A stretch of DNA of 64,000 bases from Lates calcarifer (taxonomy: Eukaryota > Chordata > Actinopteri > Centropomidae), in the NCBI RefSeq assembly GCF_001640805.2, contig NC_066853.1, positions 19,615,242 through 19,679,241 on the forward strand, given 5' to 3'. This document shows positions 10,001 through 24,322 of this stretch, in pieces (position 1 is the first letter of the stretch; every line of letters begins with the position of its first letter). The notes beneath the pieces are model-generated. The model had not been told where the DNA came from. It saw only the letters and a program-made list of their open reading frames with translations, and ran no database searches. Position numbers and translations under genes: made by a program.

Positions 10001-13000
10001 AATTTTCAAAATCAAGTGTGCTATCTTGTGGCACAAAAACAGTTTACATAAACAATATTTTCAATAGCAAACAGATGTGTCTGCTTCTTTAGTGATGCTC
10101 TGCCAACATAATAATAATCTCTCTTTCACTTGTATAATAATGAAAATGGAGCAGCTGGTAAAATATCTATTATAACTGTTAGTATCTTTTCATAACTTAC
10201 TGACAGCCATGATAAAATCTTTGTGGAGCTTGAAGGTCATTAGCGGCTCAGAGAGACACCTGGTGAATAAAGAGAATAGTTGTCATTTATTTCCTGAGTG
10301 ACATGGGTCTTTTGAATGCAGCCACCTTCCTTCCTTTGTGAGTCAGTGGCAGCACTGAATGCATGACTAACACCAGGGAGGTTTCAAAGAGACATTATGG
10401 AGGTAATGATGATTCCTGACAACTAAGGACGCACAGCTGGTGGGGCAAGCTGACCTGAGGTAATTCTTCAGACCGCTGGTGATAGTTTTGTTGTCCCATG
10501 TCTCTGGATCCAGGTCCATATCCACAGGTGCCTTGGATGCTATTGGAAACACATTTTATTTTTATGTCACCACAATGATTGAGCTGTAAACTGTCTGAAG
10601 AAACCAATATGAGCTGACATGACCTGATAGGCTGTTTAAATGAGCATTAAAAATACTGACTGCCTCCTTGTGTAAAGAGACTCAAGAGAAGAATCTGAGA
10701 TAAATGTTAGTGCACAGGACTACATGTGTGGTGTCTCACAGAGAGTTTAAGAGGCTTTGATAAATAATTCAGACTTTTCCTGTTCAAATTTATGAAATGT
10801 ATGCAAACAGGATTAGCTTTGGCCATCTAATAAAGTAATGACAATATAATATCAGGCCAGACGGCTGTTACTCTGTCACACCACAAGGAGGACCTCTTTC
10901 CTCACTCTATAAGTTAACATAGTTTTTGCTAAAGCTCTAGATTCAACCTGAGATGATGGTAAAAAAAAAGAAAATGTTCATACACTAGAGATTTAAAAGC
11001 TATTCAAAGAAAAAATTGTCATTAAGGCATTTAGAAATTGCAGAATTATGTCTTTGATTGTGTTGCTACATGACATGCCAGAATGTCATTAGACATATAC
11101 AGTACAAAGACATTCTCCAAGGACAAAAAAAAGATATATTATTCTAAGCTTGATAAAACATGGGTGACACATGGCTCCGCTCTCTGAAGAAGTTTTCTTT
11201 TTTTTTTTTTTTTTCCCCCTCCGGATATCAAGACTACTTACAAAAGACTGTGGTCATCAGCCTCTGTACTTTGGAGTTGACCCCTCCAATTCTGTACAAT
11301 CCCATTGTATTTATGCCTGCATGAAAATGAAAAAGAAATGAAAGAAGTGGAACAAGGAACAAAGACTTTCTATTTACTTAAAACTCACGCCATTGCAATG
11401 TGTTGTCATGTCCACTAATGAATGAAGCACTTTCTTATTCATATTCACTGTGGCTGTGTTCAAGTCATTCAGCAGATGAAAGCTGAGAGATTTAAATGCC
11501 TCACCTCTCATCTCCACCAGGTCAATGCATTTCCTTACAAAGTTAAATCCTGTCTCATTAAGAAACGCTGTAATACAACAAGAGAATAGGGTTGACATGT
11601 CAGTTACGGTCTGGGTTAAACACGCATCATGCAGGAATAATAAGCTCTCACAATGCTTGTGCTCTGACTAATAGGATACAACCCTTGTGCTGGAAGGCTC
11701 TGCTATGTCAGCTGAGTGGGTGTATGTCAAGTAATTGTGTTAATGAACAGACATAGCTATAGGTAACAAAGTATGTATTTGATATGTGTTTGTTGGGAAT
11801 TTTAAACCAAATCTTAGAAAGCTGAATTTAAACTCAGAAAAGAGGTTTGGAGAGATAGAAACAGACACTTACTCTCTTCCTTTTTGCTTAATATGGCTGG
11901 CAGGTTGTAAATCTAGAGGAAGGTTACAAAAAGGATAATTAACCCTTGGCTTCAAACTTTAACAAAATCCCAGAAAGAGGAGAATTATTATGTTTTTTCT
12001 TTTTTCCTCCAGTGCTACTGAACTGTTCTATTATTAGCACAAGTGGATGGTGAGGTCATGGTTTCTTAAGAAGACCTTGTCTGAAGCTACCAGAAGAGGG
12101 TGCCAGTGACAAGTAGTGCAGTTCTGGTACTGTTACACTGTTAAACAAACAACTAAAAAACATCAAACCAGCCAGCACAAAATTATTATTTCAAAGACAA
12201 ACAGGCAGAGTTCCTCACCGGCTCTTTGCCATCCATGGCCTCCAGCCACAGTCTTCTGTTGGACTCGGACAGTGCCTGCAGTGTCATAACGCCATGCCTG
12301 GAAAGATTTCAGAGAAAAGCTGGTCTCAGTCTGTTCTCACTGCCTTGGGGGCCCTGGATAGACCATGTTTACACTGGCCGAGACCACTATAAAAGGACTA
12401 GTGTAACTAAAATAGCTCATGTGCAAATGCTTGACATCAAACTGTGTCCTTGGTTGGCTTGGTGCTTCACATCCCACACCCAATTAAAAGCTACATGTGT
12501 TTAATATAAGAGTGATTAATTTTTTTGCACCCAACATGCATGTAGCTTTATCCTCTCTGTGTTCTACAGCACAGCAGTTCTTGTGTGTCATGTCTCACCT
12601 CACCATGTGCTACATAGATTTAAACTGTTCTAAGCATTATTGTACTGCTGTAGCTGTATTGTAGCACTGTTTCAGTTGGCATTTGAGTCTGATGATACTG
12701 GTAAACAAAAACAAACAAACAAACAAACAAAAAAACCCACACCCTGTAGTGATAGTTAGTACTAGCATGGAGCCATGTCAAGTTGAATGTGTTACAATTA
12801 ATATGTGGTTTTGACCAAAGTACAAAAAAGACCCCCACATTTTTGGCCATGCAGAAAGTTTTGGATTTATTTGACCAGGTTTTCAGATATCTATTTCCGA
12901 TAATGCCACCATCCCAACACAGTGGATGTGAAAGGAATTTCATTTCTGATGCTCACAACATCAAAAACATTAAAAGATTCAAAAGCAACATCTCTCTTCA

Positions 13001-16000
13001 GAGACAGTGACCCCATTACTCTACTACTACTACTACTATCTGTTATCACTTTTCATTAAACATACTCTCTGCTGAAGTCCCTATGCGAACAGTAGACAGG
13101 ATTATCCAGAGTATTGGGGATGCACTCTGTAGAAAGACATGTTGCTGTTGATATATATATATATATATATATATTTTAAATAACATTCCTCATTGCTTTG
13201 AGGACCTTAAATGAAATACTGTTTACTGGGGTGCAGGCAGAAGTTTCAGAGCTGGATATCAAAAACTCTGGGCAAATAAATTAAAACTATCTGTATAGAT
13301 AAATAAGCTTTTGGTAAATAGGGTGAACAAACCCTTTAAAAATGCGGTTCTGAGATGGTTCGCCTGATTCTGGCTGGACTATAGGTTTAACAGCAGGTTT
13401 ATTATAATGAGGATGAATGGATGAGCTTGAAGCTGACTGGAGCTTGGCCCACATTGTCCTTGTGGTTGGAACAAGCACCTTGGGGGCATCGCTGTTTATG
13501 ATAAATGAGTTGTCCTGCAAATAAACTGCAGTTATTGTCCACGCTCAGCAACACTCACCAAGGGTGAGGAGTGCTGGCCCTGCTGGCGCAGTGCAACAAT
13601 AACACACAGTGATGAGCTAAGTCTATATTCTGAAGTACACATCACAATAATGAGCTCATATCAAGCTTTCGTAAATTACAGCTTAATCAATTCAGCCACT
13701 GTTAATCAGCATTTAAAGGTGTTTGATGTTTAAATAGAAATCAGTTATGAATCTTCGCAAAAATATTTCAAACTTCTAAAACAGAGGTAACATGGTCAAT
13801 TGATTCTCAGACTTACATAAATCAATTTGAATAATTGCAGACAAGTAGAAATAATTCAACAATATTTCTGTATCTTGTAGCCCATATTGACTAAGTGGTG
13901 TCTGATTTTGTGTTAAGAAGGTAAGAAGGCAACAGTATTTCATTAGAAGGTTTGGATTTGAGATTGAGTGAATGATACAATTAGCAGAACACATGCAGCA
14001 CATGCAACTGCGCTGAAAGGGCAGCACTGGTCAGTTCACATACCGGACTTTACAGAAAAACTGAAGTGGTCTGAAAAGAGTTCCACGATAGATGTCATTT
14101 CTACATTGACATGAACACAGAGAAAAGACGGAATTGGTTCAAAAATAGAGTAAATATTGATGTTGTGGACAAACAACAAATAGGAGCTTGGTAAAGAGAG
14201 GACTTGAGGAACATGCAGGACACAAACAGAGCTGAAAACATGTAAGACTGGTAAAAGGGGAGTCTTTGAAGATGTTAATCAAACCTGAACAGCTCTTGCA
14301 TGTTCAAAAGCCGTGTACTCCCATGATAATCTGGGTTAATTGCCACTATCAGTTGGGTTCAATTGAACACAAAATGCCTGAGAACAAAACATCCCACATG
14401 CATTTCAATCTTAAAATATGTTAGTTGTAAAAAACAAAACCTTCTGTTTACATGTGGGTGGATTTTGCCTCAATAGACTACAGTTCACTCAGATATGGCC
14501 ATGGTATCTATTAGAATTTATATATTATATATTGTAGAATATATCACGACCAAATGGAACACATAACAAACACACTGATTTGTGGATACTCAATCAGTTG
14601 TAGTGTTTGTAATTGTAATTGGTGTGTAACTGTTTTCTTCAAATACACTATCCTAACTAATGAAAACAAATGTTAACATTCTACAGGTGGTGGTGACAGC
14701 ATTTCTGTGTATGTTTTCAGTCCACGTAAGTGATAAGACATTTTGGGAACATGGAGATGATTCAGACAGTCACAGACCTCTCCACCACTTCGATATCAAA
14801 GCAGAAACGCTTGTCGATGGAGTCTGTTTTCCTCCGGATGCACGACTTGAGTTTGAACATCTCTGGCTGGTTCAGCACAAGACCATTCTAAAACAAAAAC
14901 ACCATATACATTAATAAAAATAAACTGAGATGAAAAATAGAAATACAAATGCACTTGAGGCTTCATCTCTAACTCTGCCCTTGCAAATGCAAATGCTGAA
15001 GTCTAAAAACAGTGATATGATCATTCAATTAACATCTCCCAAAACTTTTGGATGATGGCAATTGATTTATCTAATACACAAAGCAGGAAATAACTCTAAC
15101 TTGATTATTTGATCTGCATGAAGTCTCATGAAGTTTTCACTCATTTGTTGCCTGAACATTCTCTGTTAAAAGTTTATTTTCATTCCTTGAGTTCGCTTTT
15201 CTTGTTATTTGTGGATTTTGTTATCTTTGAACCATTTTTGTCCGCCTTGAGTTAACAAGTCTTTTGTTTTCTGTGCCCAATTTGCAGTTCTGTCAACTGG
15301 TTTTTTTTTTTCTCTATTTTCCCTCTGGGGTGAGACGTTCTTATAAGCCTCAAGGGGGGTTCTTTGTTTCACCCACACAGATTATACTTGTTTTTGTCTT
15401 TGTTGTGTCTTTTCACAGCGTGTCATTCAAATGTGCAACTACTATAAACTAAACAAAATAAAACTAAGCTAGGCTAAGCTAAGCTAAAGTACCTGTTTCC
15501 CAGCTGACTTATTTTCAGTGTTGCTCATGGTAAAGGTCTTGCTGCCTTTCTCATATGTGCAGTAGTGACGTGTCCAAGTGCATCCCAGAGGACCTAGGAC
15601 AGCAAAATCAGAAAGAAAATAGTGAGTTGAGCCAAAACATTTTTTTTCTCTGAAACGCAGGCTTCTGGAAAGACTTCTGAAAATCAATTTGCAATTAAAG
15701 TGTGATAAATCAAAAGTTGTTTATCGCTGCTGATAAAAATCTACCATTTGTGGTGTTCCCCCCCCTTGTTTGAGAGCACATCAAAGCGAATCCGTAAACA
15801 GGATGAATTATGAGCTCTGTGTCGGAGGATCTCTTCTGCAGAGGCCTGGGAGAACTCAAGGCATGTTTATGGTGATGGATGTAAAACCATGCATTTACAA
15901 CTGAAGCGCGGGAGAGAGTGTGAGAGGGCCTCGCTGGCTGGGAGCCCAGCTTGAAAGACTCACGTTTCTCCTGGACGTACAGGAAGCCTTCCATCGTCCA

Positions 16001-19000
16001 CTGGCCTGGGGGTTTATAGTCCTGATCTGCAGACCTTATCCTCTTCATCAGCTTCTCCACTTCCTGCTTGGTGCTCACAAAGTTGTTTCGTGTCTGTGTG
16101 GAAAATGAAGGATTGTGTTATCATTGCATGTTGTGTACCAGCATTTTCTTCTTGTGATTTTTCTCATCTCAAAAATACCCTTATTTTGCCTCCAACAACA
16201 AATAAAGGAAAAATGTCAAACAACTGACAAATGCTTCATATTTGTGCAGCTGCATGAGAGCACCTGAGAAAAAAAGAATAACACATTGGAAAGCTGTTTA
16301 GTAATACAGACATCTTGTTCAAACATATTAAGCCTAAGTTGTTCCTACAAGAAATCCTCTTTTTTGGAGTAAGAAAAGTAAGCATGGGGCTGTTTCATAT
16401 CATCTAGTAGAGAGAAGTTGAGATAGCCTCATCTTCTATAGCTCCTATTAGAGCTGTCTGCATCGGAAGACATAACAAGATGGTTATGGAGTGGCAATTG
16501 CCAGGGCAATGGCGTTGACATTTCAGGTCAGAGTGAAATTTGGGCCCTGAGGCTGCAAGTAGTGAGGTCATAGTGATGGAGGGGGCATGGCAGCAACTGT
16601 ACTTTTACTCCAAACTCTAACTATTTTTTGACACCGTAGCATTAAAAGACCTGCAGTAACTGTCTGCAACACAACACTCTGAAAATATTGATCCTCTGTG
16701 CAGCAAAGAATCTCATTTAATCACACAGCTATCCATTTGTGAAAACTCTGCTTGTTATATCGGGGTATGATAAGCTGCAGAATCTGATTACGTGGCTGGT
16801 TGCCTTTGTGTACAACCCTGAGGTGTTGAGACTTACGTTCTGTAGGTTGAACTGGAGCTGCTGTTTGTATGGCTCAAATTCGTGAGCCAGCTCATATCCT
16901 TCGTGGTAGAATGTAAACAAACCCTGAAGAAAGGCCAAGAGCTAGAGAGGAAAAATATTTAAGGGTGATTTACTGAGTTAATAAACAATATAGAGTGTGA
17001 AATACCAATTCACACAAGAACAGCACATTTTAAAAAGTTGTATGGCAACATAAAATGTCCACGCAATGAGATGCAAGACAAGAAACAATAACACATATTA
17101 TAATCACACAATTATCATTTGTATCTCTAAAACATGGAAAGTCCAATCTGTAGTTACTTTTATTTTTCAACCATGGATTCAATGACAATACTGTCATCTA
17201 AAAAGTCTGCTCAATGACAGCATAGACAGATATTCACACTCTACTGTCACTATCCAGTTTTTTGCTGAGTTAAATTCTAATGATACATATTGTCAGTTAA
17301 AAACTAAATAGCTTGGTATGAAACAATATTATAATTTGTAAGGGAATGAAAGAACAAATCTGATGAAATTAAATATTTTCATATTAATGCGATGCATATT
17401 GAACACAGGATGAAGGCCAAAAAAGGAAAGTTTGAGAAAGTCGTGTTGCTTTATGGTTGACAGATATTGATCTTATCTTCTGTATAACACAGAAACATCC
17501 TTGACCATTGTGGAAAAAGCACTGGTGGTATTACTGGAGGAAAAACTGATCCCATCTCTAGCATAGAGGATACAGCAAACATAGAGCTGCTCTCAGTCAA
17601 ATCCTCAGACACAACCACTGATTTGATTTCTAGAATGAGGCTTGGTATATCAAATGTTCAAGGATGAACCATCTTATCTGTGCCCAGATTCATCACAGGC
17701 AAGGTTGAGCCTTGTCATTTTTTTTCCCCAGCACTACCTGGGCCTGGAGATTTACATTTCTGGCCTGGGTTCTGGGTGAGCTGCCAGTGGATGTAAACAA
17801 ATGGGAGTGGGGGCTTTTAAAGCAGCCTCTTTGCTCCCATCTCACGTTCCCAGACATTTAACACCTAGAGAACTTAATGTTTCCTGGTAACTTCTCTGCT
17901 AAGCATGTTAGAATTGACTTCATATATCTGTAGGGTAGGGGGCTTTTACAGAGCCTTTGATTTGCACTTGCACTTTGTCTTGTTTTGCTTGACAACAACC
18001 ACTTTATTTAATTTTTACCCACTAGCTTCCCCAAATGGATCGACTATAATATAGAGAATTTGTGGTGAAGATGACAAATGTGTGGGATATACAAGTGTAG
18101 AAATCTACCTGTGAGAGATGTATAATTGCACCTGTCTTAACTCAGGAGACAATAGCAGACATTTAAAAAGCCACTTCCATCACCATAGAGTACAAAGATT
18201 CTGTGCTATTTTGATTATATGCCATTTAAACTCTCTTTTGACTAAATGCTAAATGCTATATATAGCAAAACAGGCTAAGTAATTATTGCATCTTCAATAT
18301 GCTTTCAACACTTCACACAAACACAAAAATATGTAAAGTTGATACTTCTCTTACCGGCTCAACAAACTCAAATTTCTTCTTTTCTTGCACTTCCTGTATT
18401 TTGAAAACATACTCAAGGGACGCATCATAAAAGAGTTGCCTCTCCTTATCAATCTGTGTGTCAGCCTAAGAATGAACAAACAAACCAGGGTCAGTGCCAT
18501 GACAAAGACAGGGGTCAAGCTGGGAGAGCACAGTGTGGACAGGGAGTTAATGCCTACATCACCACCTGGAGACAGTGTGTGCTCAGAGAGGTAATGAGCT
18601 AGGAGCGGTGCACAAACAATAGCTTTATTTTTAGGGATACACTCAGCCAACCATAAAACAGCATTATTCAAAGACATATTGGGGATGAGAAAATTTATTT
18701 TGGTTTTACCTCCTGCAGATAAGCTTCCTTCTTTTTGGATGACAAGTTGAGGTGTCTCTCAAGCGTGGAGTAGTATTTCTCTGTTTCCTTATCAAATTTC
18801 TTCTTCCCGTCCTAAAAAGGTCCACAAGGCACATTAAAGGCTTAAACATTACCACAAAATGTGTCATGTAGTCCTGGTGTGGAGGTGTGTGATTGAACTG
18901 CCACTAGGTGGAGGTCTAACTACATTTTCACATGCCATTTGGCACATGTCATTTAAAATTCCTGTCAATAGATTATTACAGGCCATAAAAGTGCCATATG

Positions 19001-22000
19001 AGCATGTAATGACAAGTGGACAGCGTCAGCATGGTCAATAAGGACTGTGCGTTATCAATAGGGCTTCTGAGAATTATATTATTTTCACAGTGCCCCAGTT
19101 GAAGATGCAAGTTCACAGCAAAATACATAACACTGTAAATCATCAATAGCATAATGCATTTGGCAATGTCACAGACAGGACCGGCTGGATGCTGTTCGCA
19201 TTTTCCTTCCTTTTTATTTTCCACCTGCAAAGACAAGTCAAGCTCCATGGTCACGAGTCCCAGGATTCAGACAGTGTCCCAGGGGGCTCTGAGAAAGGAA
19301 CAGGAAATGGGCTTTTCATGCCAGATGCCCATCTATAAAGCATATGGACTAGAAGATTGAAAATTTCGCCCCCAAAAAAGATCCACTTCACAGGCATTAA
19401 TCAAACTCTGCCGAAGCAGAGAGAACCCTTCTGTGTGAGGGCATTCAAGTGTCTCATCTGCAAGTCTGACCTCTAAATGAAGCTTTGCCCACTTAATGCC
19501 CATCTCGCTATGCAAACATTCATAAAGTGGCTAGTGGACAGACAGAATTGGGGGTGGGGGGTTGCTGTGAGGAAACAGCCACTGTAACCAGATCCTGCTT
19601 GTTTGTTTTCATTTTCATGCCCCTGAAATTTAGCAAGTCTAATCTACTAGCTACTGATATGACCTAGAAGAGTGTTCTGCCTCAGCAAACCCCCACAGCA
19701 GTTAAACACATTGGAGAGATTCACCACAAGACACCTGTGACCATCCTACATAACTATTACAAGTACAGCACAGAAATCAATAGATCATTTCGTGTAGTAG
19801 CATCTTATTTCCATCTCTCTTGTCATGTCTGGCCTAGGAACGATCATTTCAGGAGTGGGGAAAAAAAAATCAATTGCGTATACTCGCTATTCAGAAACAA
19901 AGAGAAAATAAACTGGTGGATAGCAAAATAAACATATGATTAAATATGATATCATGCTGACAGGAAATAAATTTCCCTCAAGCATTAAGTGTTTTTTTTA
20001 TTTATTAGAAAAAAAGAGGGAGCTGACTGTCTGCCATTGTGAATGCTGTTGACGTGACATTATTTTGTGAGTACGCGTACAACTGAAGCCCTGGGGAAAA
20101 TACCAGCAAATACACACACACGCACACACTGGGGATCACATTAAATTAAGAGCTTTAGGTTTAGCTGAGCCCCGCAGTCACAGGAATCTCCCAGCACTGC
20201 TGACCAGTGTGAGTGTACCAGGAAACTCCTGACCAAAAAAACCTCCTCCGTCCATCTGGACTAACTCTTTCACACTTACAAAGAGCATGTAGTGACTCAG
20301 AGCTGCAGTGAATCTGTGAGGCAGAGGCAGCCTGATTAAGTCACCCAAAGTGTCCTGCTTTTTTTTTTTTTTTTTTTTTTTTTTTGATCTAGGCAGGACG
20401 TGTACAAACTGGTGCTACCATAATGATACCCTAGCAGAACACCAGGTGTTTGTTGGTTTGTCCATGTGTTGAGCGCACCCCTCCCCACCCCACCACACCT
20501 CCCCTCAACCCCCTCCACCCTCTGGATACATTTGTGCAATCAGAGTGGAATATGAGCGATTTAAATTGCAAAGACTCCCCCAGAGAAGGGGGGGAGAAGG
20601 GGGATGCAGTGTAGGCGAAAGGCTTTGAAGACCAACACATGGTGGCAGAGGACATCAATGTGGACAGATATATATCCTGAAGCACGTGTGAGGTGGGAGT
20701 TTGTGATACAAACTAATGCCAGTGCCCCCAGAGTAATAAGCTGGCTGGGAATGGATAAAGCCAAAGCACTTCCCAACACTATGCGGTGCACAAAACACAC
20801 ATGAACTTACCACTTGGGAGATTTCCTCATCTGATTGCTTTGTTCGCCCTCATGAATAAATCAGATGCAGGAAGAGAATATTCTGATGCAGATTCCTCTG
20901 TAGAGGAATTTTTAACTGGCAAGTCTTTTAACTGGCATGTTGCCGTTAAGAGCGCTTTGATGCCAGCTGTGGTATGGGTGAGTTTGCTAATTGCTAATGT
21001 ATTATTGCAGAGAGAAAAAAAGTGACGAGAGATAGTGTAGGTGGCTTTTCCTCTGGTCATCAGGTGTGCTCTTTGCTAAAGGCAAGATGCTGTGAACAAG
21101 CGTGAAGACGGCAGAGGGAAAAACTTGGGCGCAAGCAGTACAATGCCAGTTTTGACACTGGCCCTAATGAGCCTCAGGGCCATCATTTCCAAGGCTCATC
21201 ACCATGGTAACAGATGTAAGCGGCGAGGGAGGTTGAATGTGTCTGTTTGTGTATATAGAGGAAAGAACTCTGTATATCACACACTATCACACTGCGTCTC
21301 CTCGCTTCCGTCCAACACCCTGGAATAATACAAACATCAGTGGCCAGCAAGGCGTCACGTGAGGCGTATTTCACCACACGTTCATTTTAAATGGATTCTC
21401 TGAGCAGTGACATGAAAGGGAGAACTCTGCAACCTAACTCTGTGAGCTCATTAGAGACATCTAATTGGAGCAGGGGTCCAGAATGGTGATTAAATAGCAA
21501 TGGCCGGGTTATTTTGATGCTCCACCACACATGAGCTGGTCTTGCTTCCGCAGGGGAGGCAGAGAGAACAGAAGGCTTCAGTTTGAGTTCAGTTACTTTG
21601 CTGCAAAGCCAAAAATGTCTCCTTCCTTCACCTGAAATCCCACTTCCCAAGGAGACATCACAGACAGTGCGAAGTTGGCCAATTAACACGAAATAATTAC
21701 AAACATCTGCTTCTGGAGGAGTTGAAAAACAAATACACAGACTCCTACTACATAGACCATATTTAGTGTGTGTCTGAGAGACAAACTGCAAACCTTTAGT
21801 TTTTTAACTGAACATTTATCAGTGCTTCTACTCTCTCTGACACATGATGTAATAAATAATAAAAACTAATACAAAAAAATAAAATTCCAAAGGCTTCATA
21901 TACTATGCACTCTTTGGAGGTAAACAGTGACATTTCCTTTGTATGTGATCTCAGAGTAACTCTCAAACACTACAAGGAGAAAAAAAAGCTGGTATCTTCA

Positions 22001-24242
22001 TAAGATCAATCTTCAAAAGCTTCTTTATTATTATGCCGTGAAAAAGTCTTTTGACAAGCTCTGCATGAATATAGGTCTATACTGTATCCTATAGGGATCC
22101 CCTAGGCTCCTCCTTGTCAAGATCAACCTAAACCTTGTTCTTACCACCAAACCAGAGAGAGATAATGAGTGGGAGAAGACAACTTGAATCATCAGGAAGT
22201 TTGGAGCTCCTTTTAAAGATTACACATCCGATGATTATTTGTTTTGGACTATGTCACTGGTTAGTGTTGCCCATGACTAAGTCCATGACTAAGGACCTCC
22301 TTCAGACCACCCTAATTATGTCAGTGGTAACAGGAAGTTATTTGATGTCAGCATCGTGGCTATCTTCTCCTAGATCTAGATCTTCTAATAAGGGTCACTT
22401 GAGAGTTTGTTTTGTTTTGTTGTACATTTGATTTCAGTTTCCATTTTAACAGTTGCTCCACCCAGGCTTAGGCTTAGGATAAAGATTTAATTTGTTAGTG
22501 AACTTTAACTAGCTGGCCAGTCCTGTGTTTATTCATGAAGAATATTTTCCCAACAATCCTGGTTTATTAAACCCCAAGACACTGAAGAGTGACAGGTAAG
22601 GTTCATCACAGAGAGGGACTGTCATGAAACATAAGCATTCCCTCCTGTGTTCAGTGTCACTGTCAACCCCAGTAAACAGTGTACATTATGAGGAAATACA
22701 CTTAGACTACAAGCCATTATGTTACCTCATCCCTCAAAATGACTCCATGAACTCCTTGTTCAATTGCAGCAGATACTGCTAGATGGGTAAAAAGTCATTA
22801 GAATAAAACAGAATCAAAAAATGCCTGCCACACAAATTCTTAAGAACTGCCATGAATACCTGAAGTACACAACAGTAATAATAGTTATCCATAAGAACTA
22901 GGGTTTTTTTGTTTTTTTGTTTGTTTTTTGATCTTATTGTGCATTAATTATTTCAAAATTATACAGGAGAGCAATAATGCAGAAAACTGATTTGCCCTTT
23001 ACTTTAAATTCAATTCTGGATGATGTTACTGTTTTTATATAATATGATTTAATACATATAGCTTTTGCAAAAAGCAAGAAGCTGAAATATTTACAGTGGA
23101 TGGCTGCTGGCTTCAAATAGGTAAAGGCCGACCTCTCAAGGTCTACTTTGACTGCCTTGTGAAATTCTGGTGATCAGGAGAAAAAGTAATTACTTTGATT
23201 GTTTTAATAGTGCTTCTGCTTTATTGGGTAGGGCACTGTGGAAAATTATGGCACAGACATGACAATAATGGAGGGAATTCTATTTAATTTGCATCACATT
23301 ATTCACACATTTTGTTGTCATGCTATTTTTTTTTCTCACACTGTTAATAGGTAAAGTGTTTTAAAAGCCTATCATAGTTTTCTTATTGCAGTATGTATAT
23401 TTTGGTTAATTAACAATATCTGCAAAGTTTGCAGACATGCAACATGATTACATATCTCCAGGATATCACTTCAATCTTTGATCATCTGGTGTTTTAAATG
23501 GCTGGATTTGTGCTGAATTTCAGTATAGCTGGGGTCATTGTGCTGTGTAGTGGGCAACTGTGGACACAGTCTATAATACATAAATAGCATGACAACCTGT
23601 GGCCATTAACACCCCTGAGAATTCTGTGAGACACATCACAATTAAGTTCCAATGGAAATTAATTTAATGATCACTTTTGCCCAAGCCTAATTTCCTGTGT
23701 TTTTTGCAACACAAATCAAGACAGATGGGCAGAGAAAAAAGCAGGTGCCTACTGACTTAGAACAACATCCCAAGGTTAATGAAAGTATAAAAATACGATG
23801 TACATATTTGTATGATTGAAAGGTGCAGCCTACAGCTAGCAAACGTATCCCCAAACCACTTCAATTGATCCCTTTACTCCACAGCGACTTGGTTAGCATA
23901 TTTGGGGATCTTGCATGAATGCAAATGTCATCTCTGCCTCTGGAGACCATAAATAGCCAAAAAATCATCTGATGTCTGTGCACCCTTTGTAGGATGAGGA
24001 CAGCTCAAATTATTGGTGGCCATCTGACTCCCATCTGGGTCTGTTTGTGCTAATTCTTCACACTCAGCCAGAGGGGGACCCCTATGGTGCCCTAATGTTG
24101 AAGATCCTTGAAGGGAATATAATGCTGTCAAAATTTCAGAAAGCAGGAATGCCACCCACCAGTCAGACACCCCCTGGTATTTTCTTGATAAAGTGTTCCT
24201 AGGGTTTGTTTAAATTTCAAGGCCTTATATAATCTGACAACC

Positions 24243-24322
<80 letters not shown>

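Noticed and set aside
15710..16078. Continuous 122-codon frame on minus
   Set aside because: Only its first part (exon 8) is coding; the rest is read-through into intron 8 past a good gtgagt donor.
18811..18820. CArG-like decamer cctaaaaagg
   Set aside because: It coincides with the polypyrimidine tract and acceptor of exon 5 and is explained by splicing.
21199..21212. X-box (RFX)-like tcaccatggtaaca in intron 4
   Set aside because: Only one half fits the consensus; expected by chance in this length of DNA.
21387..21791. 134-codon reading frame on minus in intron 4
   Set aside because: No recognisable homology, and no good splice sites or promoter around it.
24128..24319. Minus-strand reading frame with a long Cys-Val repeat
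   Set aside because: It is only the translation of the (CA)n microsatellite.
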